The translations under genes were made by a program, and so were the position numbers. A stretch of 64,000 nt of DNA, from contig NZ_CP108088.1 of assembly GCF_036192275.1 (NCBI RefSeq), positions 5,333,501-5,397,500 on the forward strand, written 5' to 3'. A model generated the notes under the pieces. The model saw nothing but the letters and a program-made list of their open reading frames with translations, was not told the origin of the DNA and did no database searches. Below, in pieces: positions 18,328 through 27,001 of the stretch (its first letter is position 1; each line of letters begins with the position of its first letter). The stretch comes from Streptomyces sp. NBC_00250. Its GTDB lineage: Bacteria; Actinomycetota; Actinomycetes; Streptomycetales; Streptomycetaceae.

Positions 18328-18370
18328 AGAGTGTTCTCTCGATAGAAATCTGTCAATAGATATCTCTCGA
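18328..18370 (-). promoter_or_regulatory. Promoter and repeat operator of the ArsR gene
   Basis: Read on the minus strand, TTGACA (18356-18351) is a perfect -35 box; a weak -10 (CACTCT) lies 17 bp on. Two copies of TCGAGAGA (18335-18342 and 18363-18370, 28 bp apart) bracket it. This fits a repressor site over the promoter; the -10 assignment is uncertain. Confidence 0.5.
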
Positions 18371-18460
18371 CAGCTTTCCCGGCAGGGCGGGATTGACCTG
18401 ACCGTGGGCGCGACATAGCGTCGCCGCGCACCGGGAGCACGCGCGCAGGAGGTCCTCGTC

Positions 18461-20119
18461 ATGGAAACGCCCGGCCCGGAATCCCGGCTGACCGCGCCCG
18501 GCGCTCCCTTCGAGGTGAGCGACGGGGTGTACGCGTCGGGGCCGCGGACCCTGCGGGAGTTCGTCGAGGTCGTCTGGGGATACGGGGATCAGGTGTTCCT
18601 CGTCTCCGAGGACGGCGGGCGGACGACGTACCGCGAGTTCTTCGACGCCGCCTGCGGGCTCGCCCGGCGACTCGTCGGGGAGTACGGGCTGCGGCCGGGG
18701 GACCGGGCCGTGGTGGCCATGCGGAACCATCCCGAGTGGCAGGTCGCCTTCTGGGCCGCCCAGCTCGCCGGGCTCGTCGCCGTACCCCTCAACGCCTGGT
18801 GGACCGAGGGCGAGTTCACGTACGCCCTGGACGACTGCGCTCCCGGCGTGCTGCTCGTGGACGGGGAGCGGGTCGGGCGGGTGCGGGAGTGGGCCGCCCG
18901 GAACCGCGTGCCCGGGATCGTCTTCCACCCGGAGACGGAGACGGAGACGGAGACGGAGACGGAGACGGGGGAGGGCTTCGAGGCGTACGTCCCCGACACC
19001 GATCCGTACCTCGGGCCGCCCGTCGTCGACGTCCTGCCCGAGCACGACGCCACGATCATCTACACCTCCGGCACCACCGGGCGGCCCAAGGGCGCCGTCG
19101 CCACCCATCTCGCCCAGGCCGGGGCCGCGATGAATCCGCGGTACTTCGCCGCGGCGGCGGCCCTCGCGCGCGGGGACGTGCCCGGGACGGGGCCCGTGCC
19201 CGTGTCGCTGACGACCTTCCCCTTCTTCCACGTGGCCGCCTTCACCTCCTTCTACGGGGTGATGGCGGCCGGCGGGACCCTGGTGACGATGCGGAAGTGG
19301 GACGCCGGCCGGGCCCTCGAACTGATCCGGGAGCACCGCGTCACCCACTACGCGGGCGTCCCCACCACCGCCCTCCAACTGCTCGACCTCGCCCGCGCCA
19401 CCGGCGACGGGCTCGAAAGCCTCGCCCTGCTGAGCACCGGGGGCGCCGCCGCCCCGCCCGGCATCGTCGACGGCATCACCGCCGGGTACGGGGAGCGGCT
19501 CGAACCCCGCAACGGCTACGGGCTGACCGAGACCAGCGGCGGGGTCCTGTCCAACGTCGGTGCCGAGTACCGCGCCCACCCCGGGAGCGTCGGCAGGCCC
19601 TCGCCCACCACCGAGGTGCGGATCGACCGGCCGGACGCCGAGGGCGTCGGCGAGCTGTGGCTGCGCGGGCAGGCCCTGGTCCGCGGCTACTGGCGCGACG
19701 AGGAGGCGACCCGCGCCGCGTTCTCCGAGGACGGGTGGTTCCGGACCGGGGACCTCGCGCGCGTGGACGCGGACGGGCGGGTCAGCATCGTCGACCGGCT
19801 CACCGACATGGTCGTCCGGGGCGGCGAGAACGTGTACTGCGTCGAGGTCGAGGGTGTGCTGCAGCAGCACCCGGACGTCGTCGACGCCGCCGTCCTCGGT
19901 GTGCCGCACCCGCTCCTGGGCGAGGAGGTCGCGGCCGTCGTCCGGCTGCGGCCCGGCGCCGCCGTCGCCCTCGACGAGCTGCGCGCGCACGTGGGCGCGC
20001 GGCTCGCCGCCTTCAAGGTGCCCGCCCATGTCCTCGTACGCGAGGAGGAACTGCCCCGGAACCCGACCGGGAAGATCCTCAAGCGGGAGCTGCGGGGCGG
20101 CCTGTTCGGCGGCGGGTGA
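18461..20119 (+). CDS. AMP-dependent acyl-CoA synthetase/ligase
   Basis: A 552-residue class I adenylate-forming enzyme. Visible core motifs: YTSGTTGRPKG (ATP-binding P-loop, about residue 205), FPFFHVAA, NGYGLTETSG (A5), GWFRTGDLARVD (A7), DRLTDMVVRGGENVYCVEVE (hinge and A8) and PRNPTGKILKREL with the catalytic Lys (A10). It should activate a carboxylic acid with ATP and load it on CoA; substrate unknown, most like fatty or aromatic acid ligases. The ATG has a perfect AGGAGG 8 nt upstream. A run of six Glu-Thr repeats near residue 160, encoded by a 6-bp tandem repeat, sits in a surface loop between motifs. It is divergent from the ArsR gene, with its own start region. Confidence 0.88.
   Translation: METPGPESRLTAPGAPFEVSDGVYASGPRTLREFVEVVWGYGDQVFLVSEDGGRTTYREFFDAACGLARRLVGEYGLRPGDRAVVAMRNHPEWQVAFWAAQLAGLVAVPLNAWWTEGEFTYALDDCAPGVLLVDGERVGRVREWAARNRVPGIVFHPETETETETETETGEGFEAYVPDTDPYLGPPVVDVLPEHDATIIYTSGTTGRPKGAVATHLAQAGAAMNPRYFAAAAALARGDVPGTGPVPVSLTTFPFFHVAAFTSFYGVMAAGGTLVTMRKWDAGRALELIREHRVTHYAGVPTTALQLLDLARATGDGLESLALLSTGGAAAPPGIVDGITAGYGERLEPRNGYGLTETSGGVLSNVGAEYRAHPGSVGRPSPTTEVRIDRPDAEGVGELWLRGQALVRGYWRDEEATRAAFSEDGWFRTGDLARVDADGRVSIVDRLTDMVVRGGENVYCVEVEGVLQQHPDVVDAAVLGVPHPLLGEEVAAVVRLRPGAAVALDELRAHVGARLAAFKVPAHVLVREEELPRNPTGKILKRELRGGLFGGG
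18932..18967 (+). repeat. (GAGACG)6 in-frame repeat inside the ligase gene
   Basis: Six exact copies of a hexanucleotide encode Glu-Thr six times. Length change by slippage would keep the frame. Confidence 0.95.
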
Positions 20120-20128
20120 CCGGTCCTG

Positions 20129-21400
20129 TCAGCGGCGGGTGATCCGGACCCGGTACGTGCCGCTCTCGTCCTCCTCCAGCACGCTGATCCTTATGCCGTT
20201 GGCGCGGTCCGTGAACGTCTCGCCAGGGCGGTACGGCGCGTCCGACAGCTCCGCGTGGACGTTCGCGCGCCGGGTGCAGCCGCCGCTCGCGTGCTCGCTG
20301 TCGGAGACGGTCACCGGGCCGTGGCCGGTGTCCACGTCGGACTCCACCCGGTAGACCAGGACGCCCTGTTCGCAGACCGCCTCGTCGTTGCCGTCCTTGC
20401 TGCGGACCTCGACCGCGTACCCGGAGGTGTCGGAGAGCGGGACGAACGCGAGCTTGGGGCCGCCCGCGACCGCGAGCGGGGTGAGGGTGTAGTCGCCGGT
20501 GCCGGGGCCGGACGCGCAGCCGACCTGGTCGTTGTCGAGCCAGCCCAGCTTCCACTTGTGCCAGCCGAGCAGGTCGTTGTTGGCGCCCCAGTCCTCGGAC
20601 ATGATGTCCCAGTGTCCGACGGTCCCGCCGCCGTCCGAGGTGTACAGGTCGGGCAGCCCGAAGACATGGCCGTTCTCGTGCGGCAGGACCCGGTAGCCGG
20701 TCTCGGCGAAGCTGCCGGAGCCGTCGTCCTGGCGGCTGTAGACGAAGGACGTGTTGGCGAGGGGCACGCCGTCCGCGTACGGAGCGTCGTCGTTTCCGGA
20801 GAAGGTCACGGAGAGGACGGTGTCCAGGGCGGAGGGCCCGGCGTTCGGCGTGACCAGGACGTTGACCAGGTCGTACGCGCTGAAGTCCACCTTCGGGTCG
20901 GCCGTCTTCACGATGTCCTCGACGAGGGTGCGGTATCCGGGTTCGTACGGTGAGCCGCGCTCGATCCCGTACGCCGAGAACGCCTTGGGCATCCGCAGCC
21001 AGTCGGGTATCGGGGCCTCGGCCTGGTAGTGCAGCCGCCCGTACGAGCTGGTGCGGAACCAGTCGGCGGTCTGCGGGAAGAACTCGCGGAAGCGGCCCAT
21101 CGCCGCGCCGTCCCCGGGGGCGTCGGGGAAGTCGACCATCAGGTTCAGCGCCCTGACCTGGCCCGTGGACCGCACGTACCCGGGGGCCGTGGGCAGCCCC
21201 TCCGACATCTGTACGCCCATCGTGGTGGCGATCCGGCAGGGCCCCAGCTGGGCGCCGGCGGGCGCGGCGGCCACGGGGCCGGCCGAGGCCGGGGCCGGCC
21301 CGGGGAGCGTGGTGCTCGCGGAGGCGAGCAGCGTGAGGGAGAGCGCCGTGGTCGCGGCCAGGGCGACGGGTCTGCGTATCCGTCGGCGGGGGTGCTGCAT
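20129..21400 (-). CDS. Secreted M6-family metalloprotease
   Basis: A 423-residue exported protease. A signal peptide (RRRIRRP start, hydrophobic core, cut near ASA) is followed by a short propeptide and a catalytic domain with LPHENGHVFGLPDLY. HENGH (241-245) is the HExxH zinc site and the following GLPDLY helps define the immune-inhibitor-A-like M6 family. GHWDIMSEDWG is the Met-turn region (D-I-M-S). The C-terminal 130 residues form a beta domain with VLVYRVESD and end in YRVRITRR. It should be a zinc peptidase acting outside the cell. It is convergent with the ligase gene (9 nt apart) and divergent from the TetR gene, sharing with it a region that has a CRP-like palindrome. Confidence 0.88.
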   Translation of the reverse strand: MQHPRRRIRRPVALAATTALSLTLLASASTTLPGPAPASAGPVAAAPAGAQLGPCRIATTMGVQMSEGLPTAPGYVRSTGQVRALNLMVDFPDAPGDGAAMGRFREFFPQTADWFRTSSYGRLHYQAEAPIPDWLRMPKAFSAYGIERGSPYEPGYRTLVEDIVKTADPKVDFSAYDLVNVLVTPNAGPSALDTVLSVTFSGNDDAPYADGVPLANTSFVYSRQDDGSGSFAETGYRVLPHENGHVFGLPDLYTSDGGGTVGHWDIMSEDWGANNDLLGWHKWKLGWLDNDQVGCASGPGTGDYTLTPLAVAGGPKLAFVPLSDTSGYAVEVRSKDGNDEAVCEQGVLVYRVESDVDTGHGPVTVSDSEHASGGCTRRANVHAELSDAPYRPGETFTDRANGIRISVLEEDESGTYRVRITRR

Positions 21401-21568
21401 ACGGTCGCCTCTCCGGTGGGGGCAGGTCGGCGCCGCGGCCCCTTCCGGTACGCGCGGGGCCGCGCTGTGCGATCAGCCTGTGGCGAGTGGTTCCGAGGCG
21501 CGCGCCGGGTGGCCCGATCGGTGGACCGGTCGGGGGCCGGAGCGCGGGTCTCCCGGGAGGGGCGGGCG

Positions 21569-21586
21569 ATGTGACCCAGGTCACAT
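21569..21586. promoter_or_regulatory. CRP-like palindrome
   Basis: TGTGA-N6-TCACA inside a longer palindrome (ATGTGACC-CA-GGTCACAT). This is the classic cAMP receptor protein half-site spacing; Streptomyces have a Crp that binds similar sites. It lies 168 bp upstream of the M6 protease start and 109 bp upstream of the TetR gene. Which one it controls is unknown. Confidence 0.55.
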
Positions 21587-21598
21587 GTCGCCGGGGAA

Positions 21599-21625
21599 AT
21601 AACCGGGGACTCGGTCCCCGTTTAT
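21599..21625 (+). promoter_or_regulatory. Probable TetR operator
   Basis: A 27-bp near-perfect palindrome, arms CGGGGAC (21604-21610) and GTCCCCG (21614-21620) with extended ATAA/TTAT ends. It stands about 70 bp before the TetR start, in the size range and position of TetR-family operators, so autoregulation is likely. Confidence 0.6.
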
Positions 21626-21695
21626 GACTGTGTTCAGCGAAGTGGGGAGTCCCTCCCCGGATATCCCCGAGATGACCCTCAGAGGAGGTCGTGGC

Positions 21696-22358
21696 GTGAC
21701 CAGCACCGTCACCGATTCCGCGTCCGCCCGCCGCGTACCCCGCCCGCGTGCGGACGCCCTGCGCAACCGCGAGCGGATCGTGACGGCGGCCCGCGAGATG
21801 TTCGTCGAGTTCGGGTCCCAGGTGCCCTACGACGAGATCGCGCGCCGGGCCGGCGTCGGGAACGCCACGCTCTACCGGAACTTCCCCGAGCGCACCGACC
21901 TCGTCCACGAGGTCGTCCTCTCGCTCATGGCCCGCGTCACCGAGGTCGCCGAACGGGCCGCCGAGGAGGAGAGCGACACGTTCGCCGCGCTCCGCCGGTT
22001 CACCCTCGGCGCCGCCGACGAGCGCGTCGGTGCCCTGTGCCCGATGCTCGACGGCGCCTTCGACAAGGACCACCCCGACCTGGTCGCCGAGCGCGACCGC
22101 CTGGAGGAGGCCGTCCAGGGCCTCGTGGAGCGGGCGCAGCGGGCCGGCCGACTGCGCACCGACGTGGGCGTCGGGGACCTGATGGTGGCGCTCTCCCAGC
22201 TGACCCGACCGCTGCCCGGCTCGGGCTGCGCGTCCTTCGACCAGTTCGTCCGCCGTCACCTGCTGCTGTTCCTCGACGGCCTGGAGGCGCCCGCGCGCTC
22301 CGAGCTGCCCGGGAAGGCCGCGACCCTGGAGGACCTGCGACGCGACTCCTGCTCGTGA
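21696..22358 (+). CDS. TetR-family transcriptional regulator
   Basis: A 220-residue regulator. The N-terminal helix-turn-helix reads RERIVTAAREMFVEFGSQ, then YDEIARRAGVGNATLYRNFP, the standard TetR signature. The C-terminal ligand domain contains CPMLDGAF and a terminal FLDGLEAP segment. The GTG is chosen for its AGGAGG site 7 nt upstream (21683-21688); the frame is open further upstream but over the operator. A large MFS exporter follows 107 nt downstream in the same direction, so this regulator most likely controls that exporter and itself. The ligand is unknown. Confidence 0.9.
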   Translation: MTSTVTDSASARRVPRPRADALRNRERIVTAAREMFVEFGSQVPYDEIARRAGVGNATLYRNFPERTDLVHEVVLSLMARVTEVAERAAEEESDTFAALRRFTLGAADERVGALCPMLDGAFDKDHPDLVAERDRLEEAVQGLVERAQRAGRLRTDVGVGDLMVALSQLTRPLPGSGCASFDQFVRRHLLLFLDGLEAPARSELPGKAATLEDLRRDSCS

Positions 22359-22465
22359 GCGCCGTCCTCTCCGGGGGATCCCGACTCACGTAACCGGCAC
22401 TCCGCCCGCCTGACTCACCTTTACGTCCTTTTTTCACCAGTACGCGCCAAGAGGTGGCTACCCCC

Positions 22466-23995
22466 ATGCCGAAAGTCCCCGCCAACACCCTGACCCACCC
22501 CGACCCGGGCCGCTGGAAAGCGCTCGTCTTCATCGCCCTCGCCCAGCTGATGGTCGTGCTCGACGCGACGATCGTGAACATCGCGCTGCCCTCCGCCCAG
22601 CAGGACCTCGGGATATCGGACGGCAACCGGCAGTGGGTCATCACCGCCTACGCCCTCGCCTTCGGCGGTCTGCTCCTCTTCGGCGGTCGCATCGCCGACC
22701 TGTGGGGCCGTAAGCGCACCTTCGTCGTCGGCCTGATCGGCTTCGCCCTCGCGTCCGCCCTCGGCGGAGCCGCGACCGGCGAGGCCATGATGCTCGGCGC
22801 CCGCGCGCTCCAGGGCGCCTTCGGAGCGCTCCTCGCGCCCGCCGCGCTCTCGCTGCTCGCCGTGACCTTCACCGACGCCAAGGAGCGCGCGAAGGCCTTC
22901 GGCATCTACGGCGCGATCGCCGGTGGTGGCGGCGCCGTGGGCCTGATCCTCGGCGGTTTCCTCACCGAGTACCTGAACTGGCGCTGGACCTTCTTCGTCA
23001 ACATCCCGTTCGCCATCGTCGCCGCCGTCGGCGCGTACCTCGTCATCCGTGAGCCCGCGGGCAGCCGCAACCGCTCCACCCTCGACATCCCCGGCGTGAT
23101 CCTGTCCACCCTGGGTCTGGTCGCGCTCGTCTACGGCTTCACCCGCGCCGAGTCCGCGGGCTGGAGCGACGCCGGCACGATCGGCCTGTTCGTCGGCTCC
23201 GTCGTGCTGCTCGGCGCCTTCGTGCTCACCGAGGCGAAGGTGAAGTCCCCGCTGCTGCCGCTGCGCGTCCTGACCGACCGCAACCGCGGTGGTGTCTACC
23301 TGTCGCTGGGTCTCGCCGTCATCGCGATGTTCGGCCTGTTCCTCTTCCTGACCTACTACCTCCAGGTCGTGAAGGGCTACTCGCCGGTCATGACGGGCTT
23401 CGCGTTCCTCCCGATGATCGCGGGCATGATCATCGGCTCGACGCAGATCGGTACGCGGCTCATGACCCGCGTCCCGCCGCGGCTGCTCATGGCCCCCGGC
23501 TTCCTGACCGCCGGTGTCGGCATGCTGCTGCTCACCCAGCTGGAGGTCGGCACCTCGTACGCCGGTCTGATCCTGCCCGCGCAGCTGCTGCTGGGTCTGG
23601 GCATGGGCACGGCGTTCATGCCGGCCATGTCGCTCGCCACGCACGGCGTGGACCCGCGGGACGCCGGTGTGGCCTCCGCGATGGTCAACACCTCGCAGCA
23701 GGTCGGCGGCGCCATCGGTACGGCCCTGCTGAACACGATCGCCGCCTCGGCGACCACCGCGTACCTGGTGGACAACGCGGCGGGCGCGACCACCCCGGCC
23801 GCCCAGAAGATGCTCCAGCTCCAGGGCATGGTCGAGGGCTACACCGCGGCCATCTGGTGGGCCGTCGGCATCCTGGTCGCCTCGGCCGTGATCGCCTTCA
23901 CCCTGATCACCACCGGGAAGCCGGACACCGGGGCCGTCGCCGCCTCCGGCGAGGGCGCGGACGACGAGGTGAAGGTGCCGGTCATCGCGCACTGA
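22466..23995 (+). CDS. MFS drug:H+ antiporter, 14-TM DHA2 type
   Basis: A 509-residue exporter with about 14 hydrophobic segments. The DHA2 (EmrB/QacA) signature is clear: QLMVVLDATIVNIALPS in TM1, then ITAYALAFGGLLLFGGRIAD with GRKR in the loop, and GGGGAVGLILGGFLTE in motif C. It should export a drug or metabolite in exchange for protons. The ATG at MPKVPANT has an AAGAGG site; a GTG four codons upstream overlaps that site. It follows the TetR gene and is its likely target. It shares family with the exporter at 29124-30662. Confidence 0.9.
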   Translation: MPKVPANTLTHPDPGRWKALVFIALAQLMVVLDATIVNIALPSAQQDLGISDGNRQWVITAYALAFGGLLLFGGRIADLWGRKRTFVVGLIGFALASALGGAATGEAMMLGARALQGAFGALLAPAALSLLAVTFTDAKERAKAFGIYGAIAGGGGAVGLILGGFLTEYLNWRWTFFVNIPFAIVAAVGAYLVIREPAGSRNRSTLDIPGVILSTLGLVALVYGFTRAESAGWSDAGTIGLFVGSVVLLGAFVLTEAKVKSPLLPLRVLTDRNRGGVYLSLGLAVIAMFGLFLFLTYYLQVVKGYSPVMTGFAFLPMIAGMIIGSTQIGTRLMTRVPPRLLMAPGFLTAGVGMLLLTQLEVGTSYAGLILPAQLLLGLGMGTAFMPAMSLATHGVDPRDAGVASAMVNTSQQVGGAIGTALLNTIAASATTAYLVDNAAGATTPAAQKMLQLQGMVEGYTAAIWWAVGILVASAVIAFTLITTGKPDTGAVAASGEGADDEVKVPVIAH

Positions 23996-24032
23996 CCCGC
24001 GCCGTTCCCGTCAGGACCTGCCCTGGTTCCGC

Positions 24033-24521
24033 TCAGCGGAGCCAGGGCAGGTCCGCGTCCGCGTCCGTGGGTTCGAGGCCCTCGGCCATGACGCGCATGA
24101 TCGCGCCGAGCTGTTCGACCTGCTCGGGCGCGAGTCGGTCGAAGAGGGCCTGGCGCACGGCCGCCACATGGCCGGGGGCGTTCTGACGGAGGACCTCCAC
24201 GCCTTCCTCCGTCAGCTGGGCGAACTGGCCGCGTTTGTCGGAGGGGCAGTTCTCCCGCCGTACCCAGCCGTTCTTCTCCAGGCGGGCGATCGCGTGGGAG
24301 AGCCGGGAGCGGGTGATCTTGGCGCTTCTGGCCAGCTCGGTCATCCGGAGCCGGCGGCGGGGGGCCTGGGAGAGCTGGACGAGCAGCCCGTAGTAGATGT
24401 GCGGCATTCCGGCGTCGCGCTGCAGCTGGCGGTCGAGGTGGTCTTCGAGGAGCGTGGTGGCGTGCAGGTACGCGCGCCAGACGTGCTGCTCCTCGTCGGT
24501 GAGCCAGCGGGGTTCGGTCAT
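24033..24521 (-). CDS. MarR-family transcriptional regulator
   Basis: A regulator of about 162 residues. The winged helix is at residues 45-110: LRMTELARSAKITRSRLSHA, then IARLEKNGWVRREN and the wing CPSDKRGQFAQLT. The N-terminal dimer helices begin LTDEEQHVWRAYL. Starts at 24530 (ATG) and 24539 (TTG) are also in frame; the ATG giving MTEPRWLTDE is taken as the usual family start. The divergent neighbour at 24709 is a ring-opening dioxygenase, and palindromic sites fill the space between, so it probably represses that gene and itself in response to an aromatic or oxidant. Confidence 0.88.
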   Translation of the reverse strand: MTEPRWLTDEEQHVWRAYLHATTLLEDHLDRQLQRDAGMPHIYYGLLVQLSQAPRRRLRMTELARSAKITRSRLSHAIARLEKNGWVRRENCPSDKRGQFAQLTEEGVEVLRQNAPGHVAAVRQALFDRLAPEQVEQLGAIMRVMAEGLEPTDADADLPWLR

Positions 24522-24553
24522 GTCTCCCATGATGCCCAATCGTACGACTCATT

Positions 24554-24610
24554 CTTGAAAGTTGAACTACATAGGTCTACGGTGTAGGACAGAACGCTTG
24601 AAGTTTCAAG
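24554..24610. promoter_or_regulatory. Probable MarR operators
   Basis: cttgaagtttcaag (24597-24610) has perfect 6-bp arms around 2 bases. cttgaaagttgaac (24554-24567) is a relaxed copy. The surrounding bases are AT-rich for this genome, as expected of the divergent promoter region of the MarR and dioxygenase genes. Confidence 0.55.
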
Positions 24611-24708
24611 AACCAGTCGTGAATCAGTACGGAACCGGCCCCTGAGCCGGTACGGAACCGGTCCACGCGCCAGTTCGCTGTCTACGTCGGAAACCGGAGG
24701 TGGTCGCC

Positions 24709-25497
24709 ATGGACGCCACGCTCGAACGGATGCCCGCCCTCTACCTGTCCCACGGCGCCCCGCCGCTCGCCGACGACCCCGTCTGGCCCGGCGAACTCGC
24801 CGCCTGGTCCGCGGACCTCCCGCGCCCCAAGGCGATCCTCATGGTCTCCGCCCACTGGGAAGAGGCCCCGCTCGCCCTCGGCGCCACCGAGACCGTCCCC
24901 CTCGTCTACGACTTCTGGGGCTTCCCCGAGCACTACTACCGCGTCCAGTACGCGGCCCCCGGCGCCCCGCAGCTCGCCGAGGCCGTCCGCAAGCTGCTCC
25001 GCGCACCCGGCCATCCCGTGCAGGACATCCCCGACCGGGGCCTCGACCACGGCGCGTACGTGCCGCTCGTCGAGATGTTCCCGGGCGCCGACATCCCCGT
25101 ACTCCAGATCTCGATGCCCACCCTCGACCCGCGCCGCCTCATGGACATCGGGCGCAGGCTCGCCCCGCTCCGCGACGAGGGCGTCCTGATCGTGGGCAGC
25201 GGCTTCTTCACCCACAACCTGGCCGCCCTCCGGCACACCGGCGGTGGTGTGCCGGGCTGGTCGGCCGAGTTCGACGCCTGGGGGCACGAGGCCCTCGCCG
25301 CGCAGGACGTCGACGCGCTCCTCGACTTCGAGCACAAGTCGCCGGCCGGGCGCCTCGCCCATCCGCGCACGGAACACTTCGCCCCGCTCTTCGTCACCAT
25401 GGGCGCGGCGGACGCGGCCGGCGACCTCGATGCGGAGCGGTCGGTGATCGACGGCTTCTGGATGGGGCTCGCCAAGCGGTCGGTGCAGTTCGGGTAG
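24709..25497 (+). CDS. Class III extradiol ring-opening dioxygenase (DODA type)
   Basis: A 262-residue enzyme of the LigB/4,5-DOPA dioxygenase family. Metal and active-site residues of the family are visible: YLSHGAPPL (first His), SAHWEEAP (second His), LDHGAYVPLVEMFPGADIPVLQIS (His acting in catalysis) and SGFFTHNL. It should use ferrous or zinc ion and open catechol-type rings; the natural substrate is unknown. The ATG is chosen for GGAGG 8 nt upstream. It is divergent from the MarR gene, which probably controls it. Just beyond the stop is a GC-only repetitive stretch before the convergent questin oxidase gene. Confidence 0.88.
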   Translation: MDATLERMPALYLSHGAPPLADDPVWPGELAAWSADLPRPKAILMVSAHWEEAPLALGATETVPLVYDFWGFPEHYYRVQYAAPGAPQLAEAVRKLLRAPGHPVQDIPDRGLDHGAYVPLVEMFPGADIPVLQISMPTLDPRRLMDIGRRLAPLRDEGVLIVGSGFFTHNLAALRHTGGGVPGWSAEFDAWGHEALAAQDVDALLDFEHKSPAGRLAHPRTEHFAPLFVTMGAADAAGDLDAERSVIDGFWMGLAKRSVQFG

Positions 25498-25548
25498 CCC
25501 GCCCCGGCCCGGCTTGCCCCGCCCCGGCCCGCCCCGGCCCGCCCGGGG
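25498..25548. repeat. gccccggccc repeats between convergent genes
   Basis: Four imperfect copies of a ~10-bp gccccggccc unit fill the whole gap between the dioxygenase and questin oxidase stops. It may act as a bidirectional terminator, but no clean stem was found. Confidence 0.6.
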
Positions 25549-26595
25549 CTAGAACACCGGTGGGTTCAGCTCGATCGAGCGCGTGGCGGCGGCGAGGGCG
25601 AGCGGGCCGCCGACGTCGAGCGCCGTGTCGGTGAACTTGATCGTGTGGTCGTCGCCGTGTGCCGCCGCCCGCTCGAAGACCTCCTCGGCGGTGAGGGCGG
25701 TCGGCGTGTACGCGGCGGGCTCCGGCGGGGTGTACGCGGCGGTCACCGCGGCCGACGCCGACCACGCCGCCGCCAAGCTCGGCGCCCACAGCCCGCGGGG
25801 GAGCGCGGGCAGGGCGCGCAGGACCGCGTTCGGCGCGGTCGCCGCGTGGACCAGCATGATCGGCTCGCCGTGGCCATGGGTCGCGTACCGGTGCGTGGCT
25901 GCCGTGACCAGCTCGACGAGCCGGTCCCTCGCCGTGTCGGGGTCCGGGGCCGTACCCCAGACCGGGAACGCCGTCAGCTGCGCGAGCCGGTCCCGGATCC
26001 CGCCGTCCTGCACCGGAACCGGCGGTACGGCGTCCAGTGCGGCCGCCGCCGTCGGCGCCGCGGCCAGCGGGCTCAGCGGGGGAAGCGGCAGACTGCGGGC
26101 CGCCCAGTACCCGAGCGCGTGCGCCAGCTCGGCGCGGCGGGGCGCGGTCACTCCCTCGTCCCCGGACGCCAGGAGGGTGCGCACGGCATGACCGGTGCGG
26201 ATCACGGGGTGCGTCGCCGAGGCCGCGATCCCCGGCAGCAGCCGGGGCCACCACTCGGCGAGGACCTCCCGCCAGGGGCGCCCGTCGAGCTCGCGGGTGA
26301 AGAAGCGGGTCCAGTCGGTGATCCGGGCCGGGTCGCCGAGCGCCTCCCACCAGTCGTCGGCCGTGACGGGCCGGGACGGCGGCGGCAGCTCCTCCAGCTT
26401 GTGGGCGTACCGGTCGAGCCAGCGGTGCACGGTCGAGGCCTGGCCGTTGCGGACCAGGGCCTCGACGGCCATGGGGGCGTGATTGGTGAGCCAGCCGTTG
26501 CGCTCGGGTCCTGCGGTGTGGAGGCGTTCGAGGGCTTCGTCGAGGGTGCCGGATGCGAGGGTGCCGGATGCGTCGGTGCCGCGTGCGTCGCTCAT
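25549..26595 (-). CDS. Questin oxidase-like protein
   Basis: A 348-residue protein resembling the questin oxidase (DUF4243) family. Characteristic pieces are NHAPMAVEAL near residue 40, THPVIRTGHAVRTL near 130, MLVHAATAPNAVL near 245 and GDDHTIKFTDTAL near the end, which supply the conserved His residues. Fungal members perform Baeyer-Villiger-type ring opening of anthraquinones; bacterial members are uncharacterised. The N-terminus has a short SGTLASGTLDE repeat. Two palindromes of ggacctagtcc lie 45-79 bp upstream of the ATG and may regulate it. It is convergent with the dioxygenase gene; both could act on aromatic rings, but no pathway is evident. Confidence 0.75.
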   Translation of the reverse strand: MSDARGTDASGTLASGTLDEALERLHTAGPERNGWLTNHAPMAVEALVRNGQASTVHRWLDRYAHKLEELPPPSRPVTADDWWEALGDPARITDWTRFFTRELDGRPWREVLAEWWPRLLPGIAASATHPVIRTGHAVRTLLASGDEGVTAPRRAELAHALGYWAARSLPLPPLSPLAAAPTAAAALDAVPPVPVQDGGIRDRLAQLTAFPVWGTAPDPDTARDRLVELVTAATHRYATHGHGEPIMLVHAATAPNAVLRALPALPRGLWAPSLAAAWSASAAVTAAYTPPEPAAYTPTALTAEEVFERAAAHGDDHTIKFTDTALDVGGPLALAAATRSIELNPPVF

Positions 26596-26639
26596 GGAGC
26601 CGACGCTAGGGCGAGGGAGGGGCGGCGCGTAACGGACTC

Positions 26640-26674
26640 GGGACCTAGTCCGGGAGGCCGCTCGGACCTAGTCC
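26640..26674 (-). promoter_or_regulatory. Two tandem GGACCTAGTCC palindromes
   Basis: Copies at 26641-26651 and 26664-26674, 23 bp apart, with perfect GGAC/GTCC arms. They stand upstream of the questin oxidase ATG. A further stem-loop (gaggccga/tcggcctc) follows at about 26678-26699. The rest of this 406-bp gap up to hrdD holds no gene. Confidence 0.55.
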
Positions 26675-26913
26675 GCGAGGCCGAGGAGGCTCGGCCTCCG
26701 GGTGGGCAACCCGATGGCCCGTCCGAGCGTCTTGAGGGGTGACGCCGCTTGTGATCGCGGTCTCACCGACAGTGTGGTCGTGGGACCCGCGAGCGGCGCC
26801 GGAACACCCTCCGTGCCCGGTCTGACCTGCACCTCCATGGGTGCCCGCGGCATGCCCGCAGGGGCGGCAGCGCCGCAGGATACTGCATGATCGCGAAAAT
26901 CCATGTGCCGGGT

Positions 26914-26940
26914 GGGAATTCTGTCCTGATTCCAGTCGTT
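26914..26940 (+). promoter_or_regulatory. SigR-type promoter of hrdD
   Basis: GGGAAT (26914-26919), exactly 18 bp, then GTT (26938-26940). This is the full consensus of the thiol-oxidative-stress sigma factor SigR of Streptomyces, and hrdD is a known SigR target in S. coelicolor. It implies that hrdD here rises under disulfide stress. Confidence 0.85.
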
Positions 26941-27001
26941 GTTTCCGTCGGATGCAGGGCACCCGAAAAGGTGTCGCGACCTACTCAGCAAGGGAGCACG
27001 C

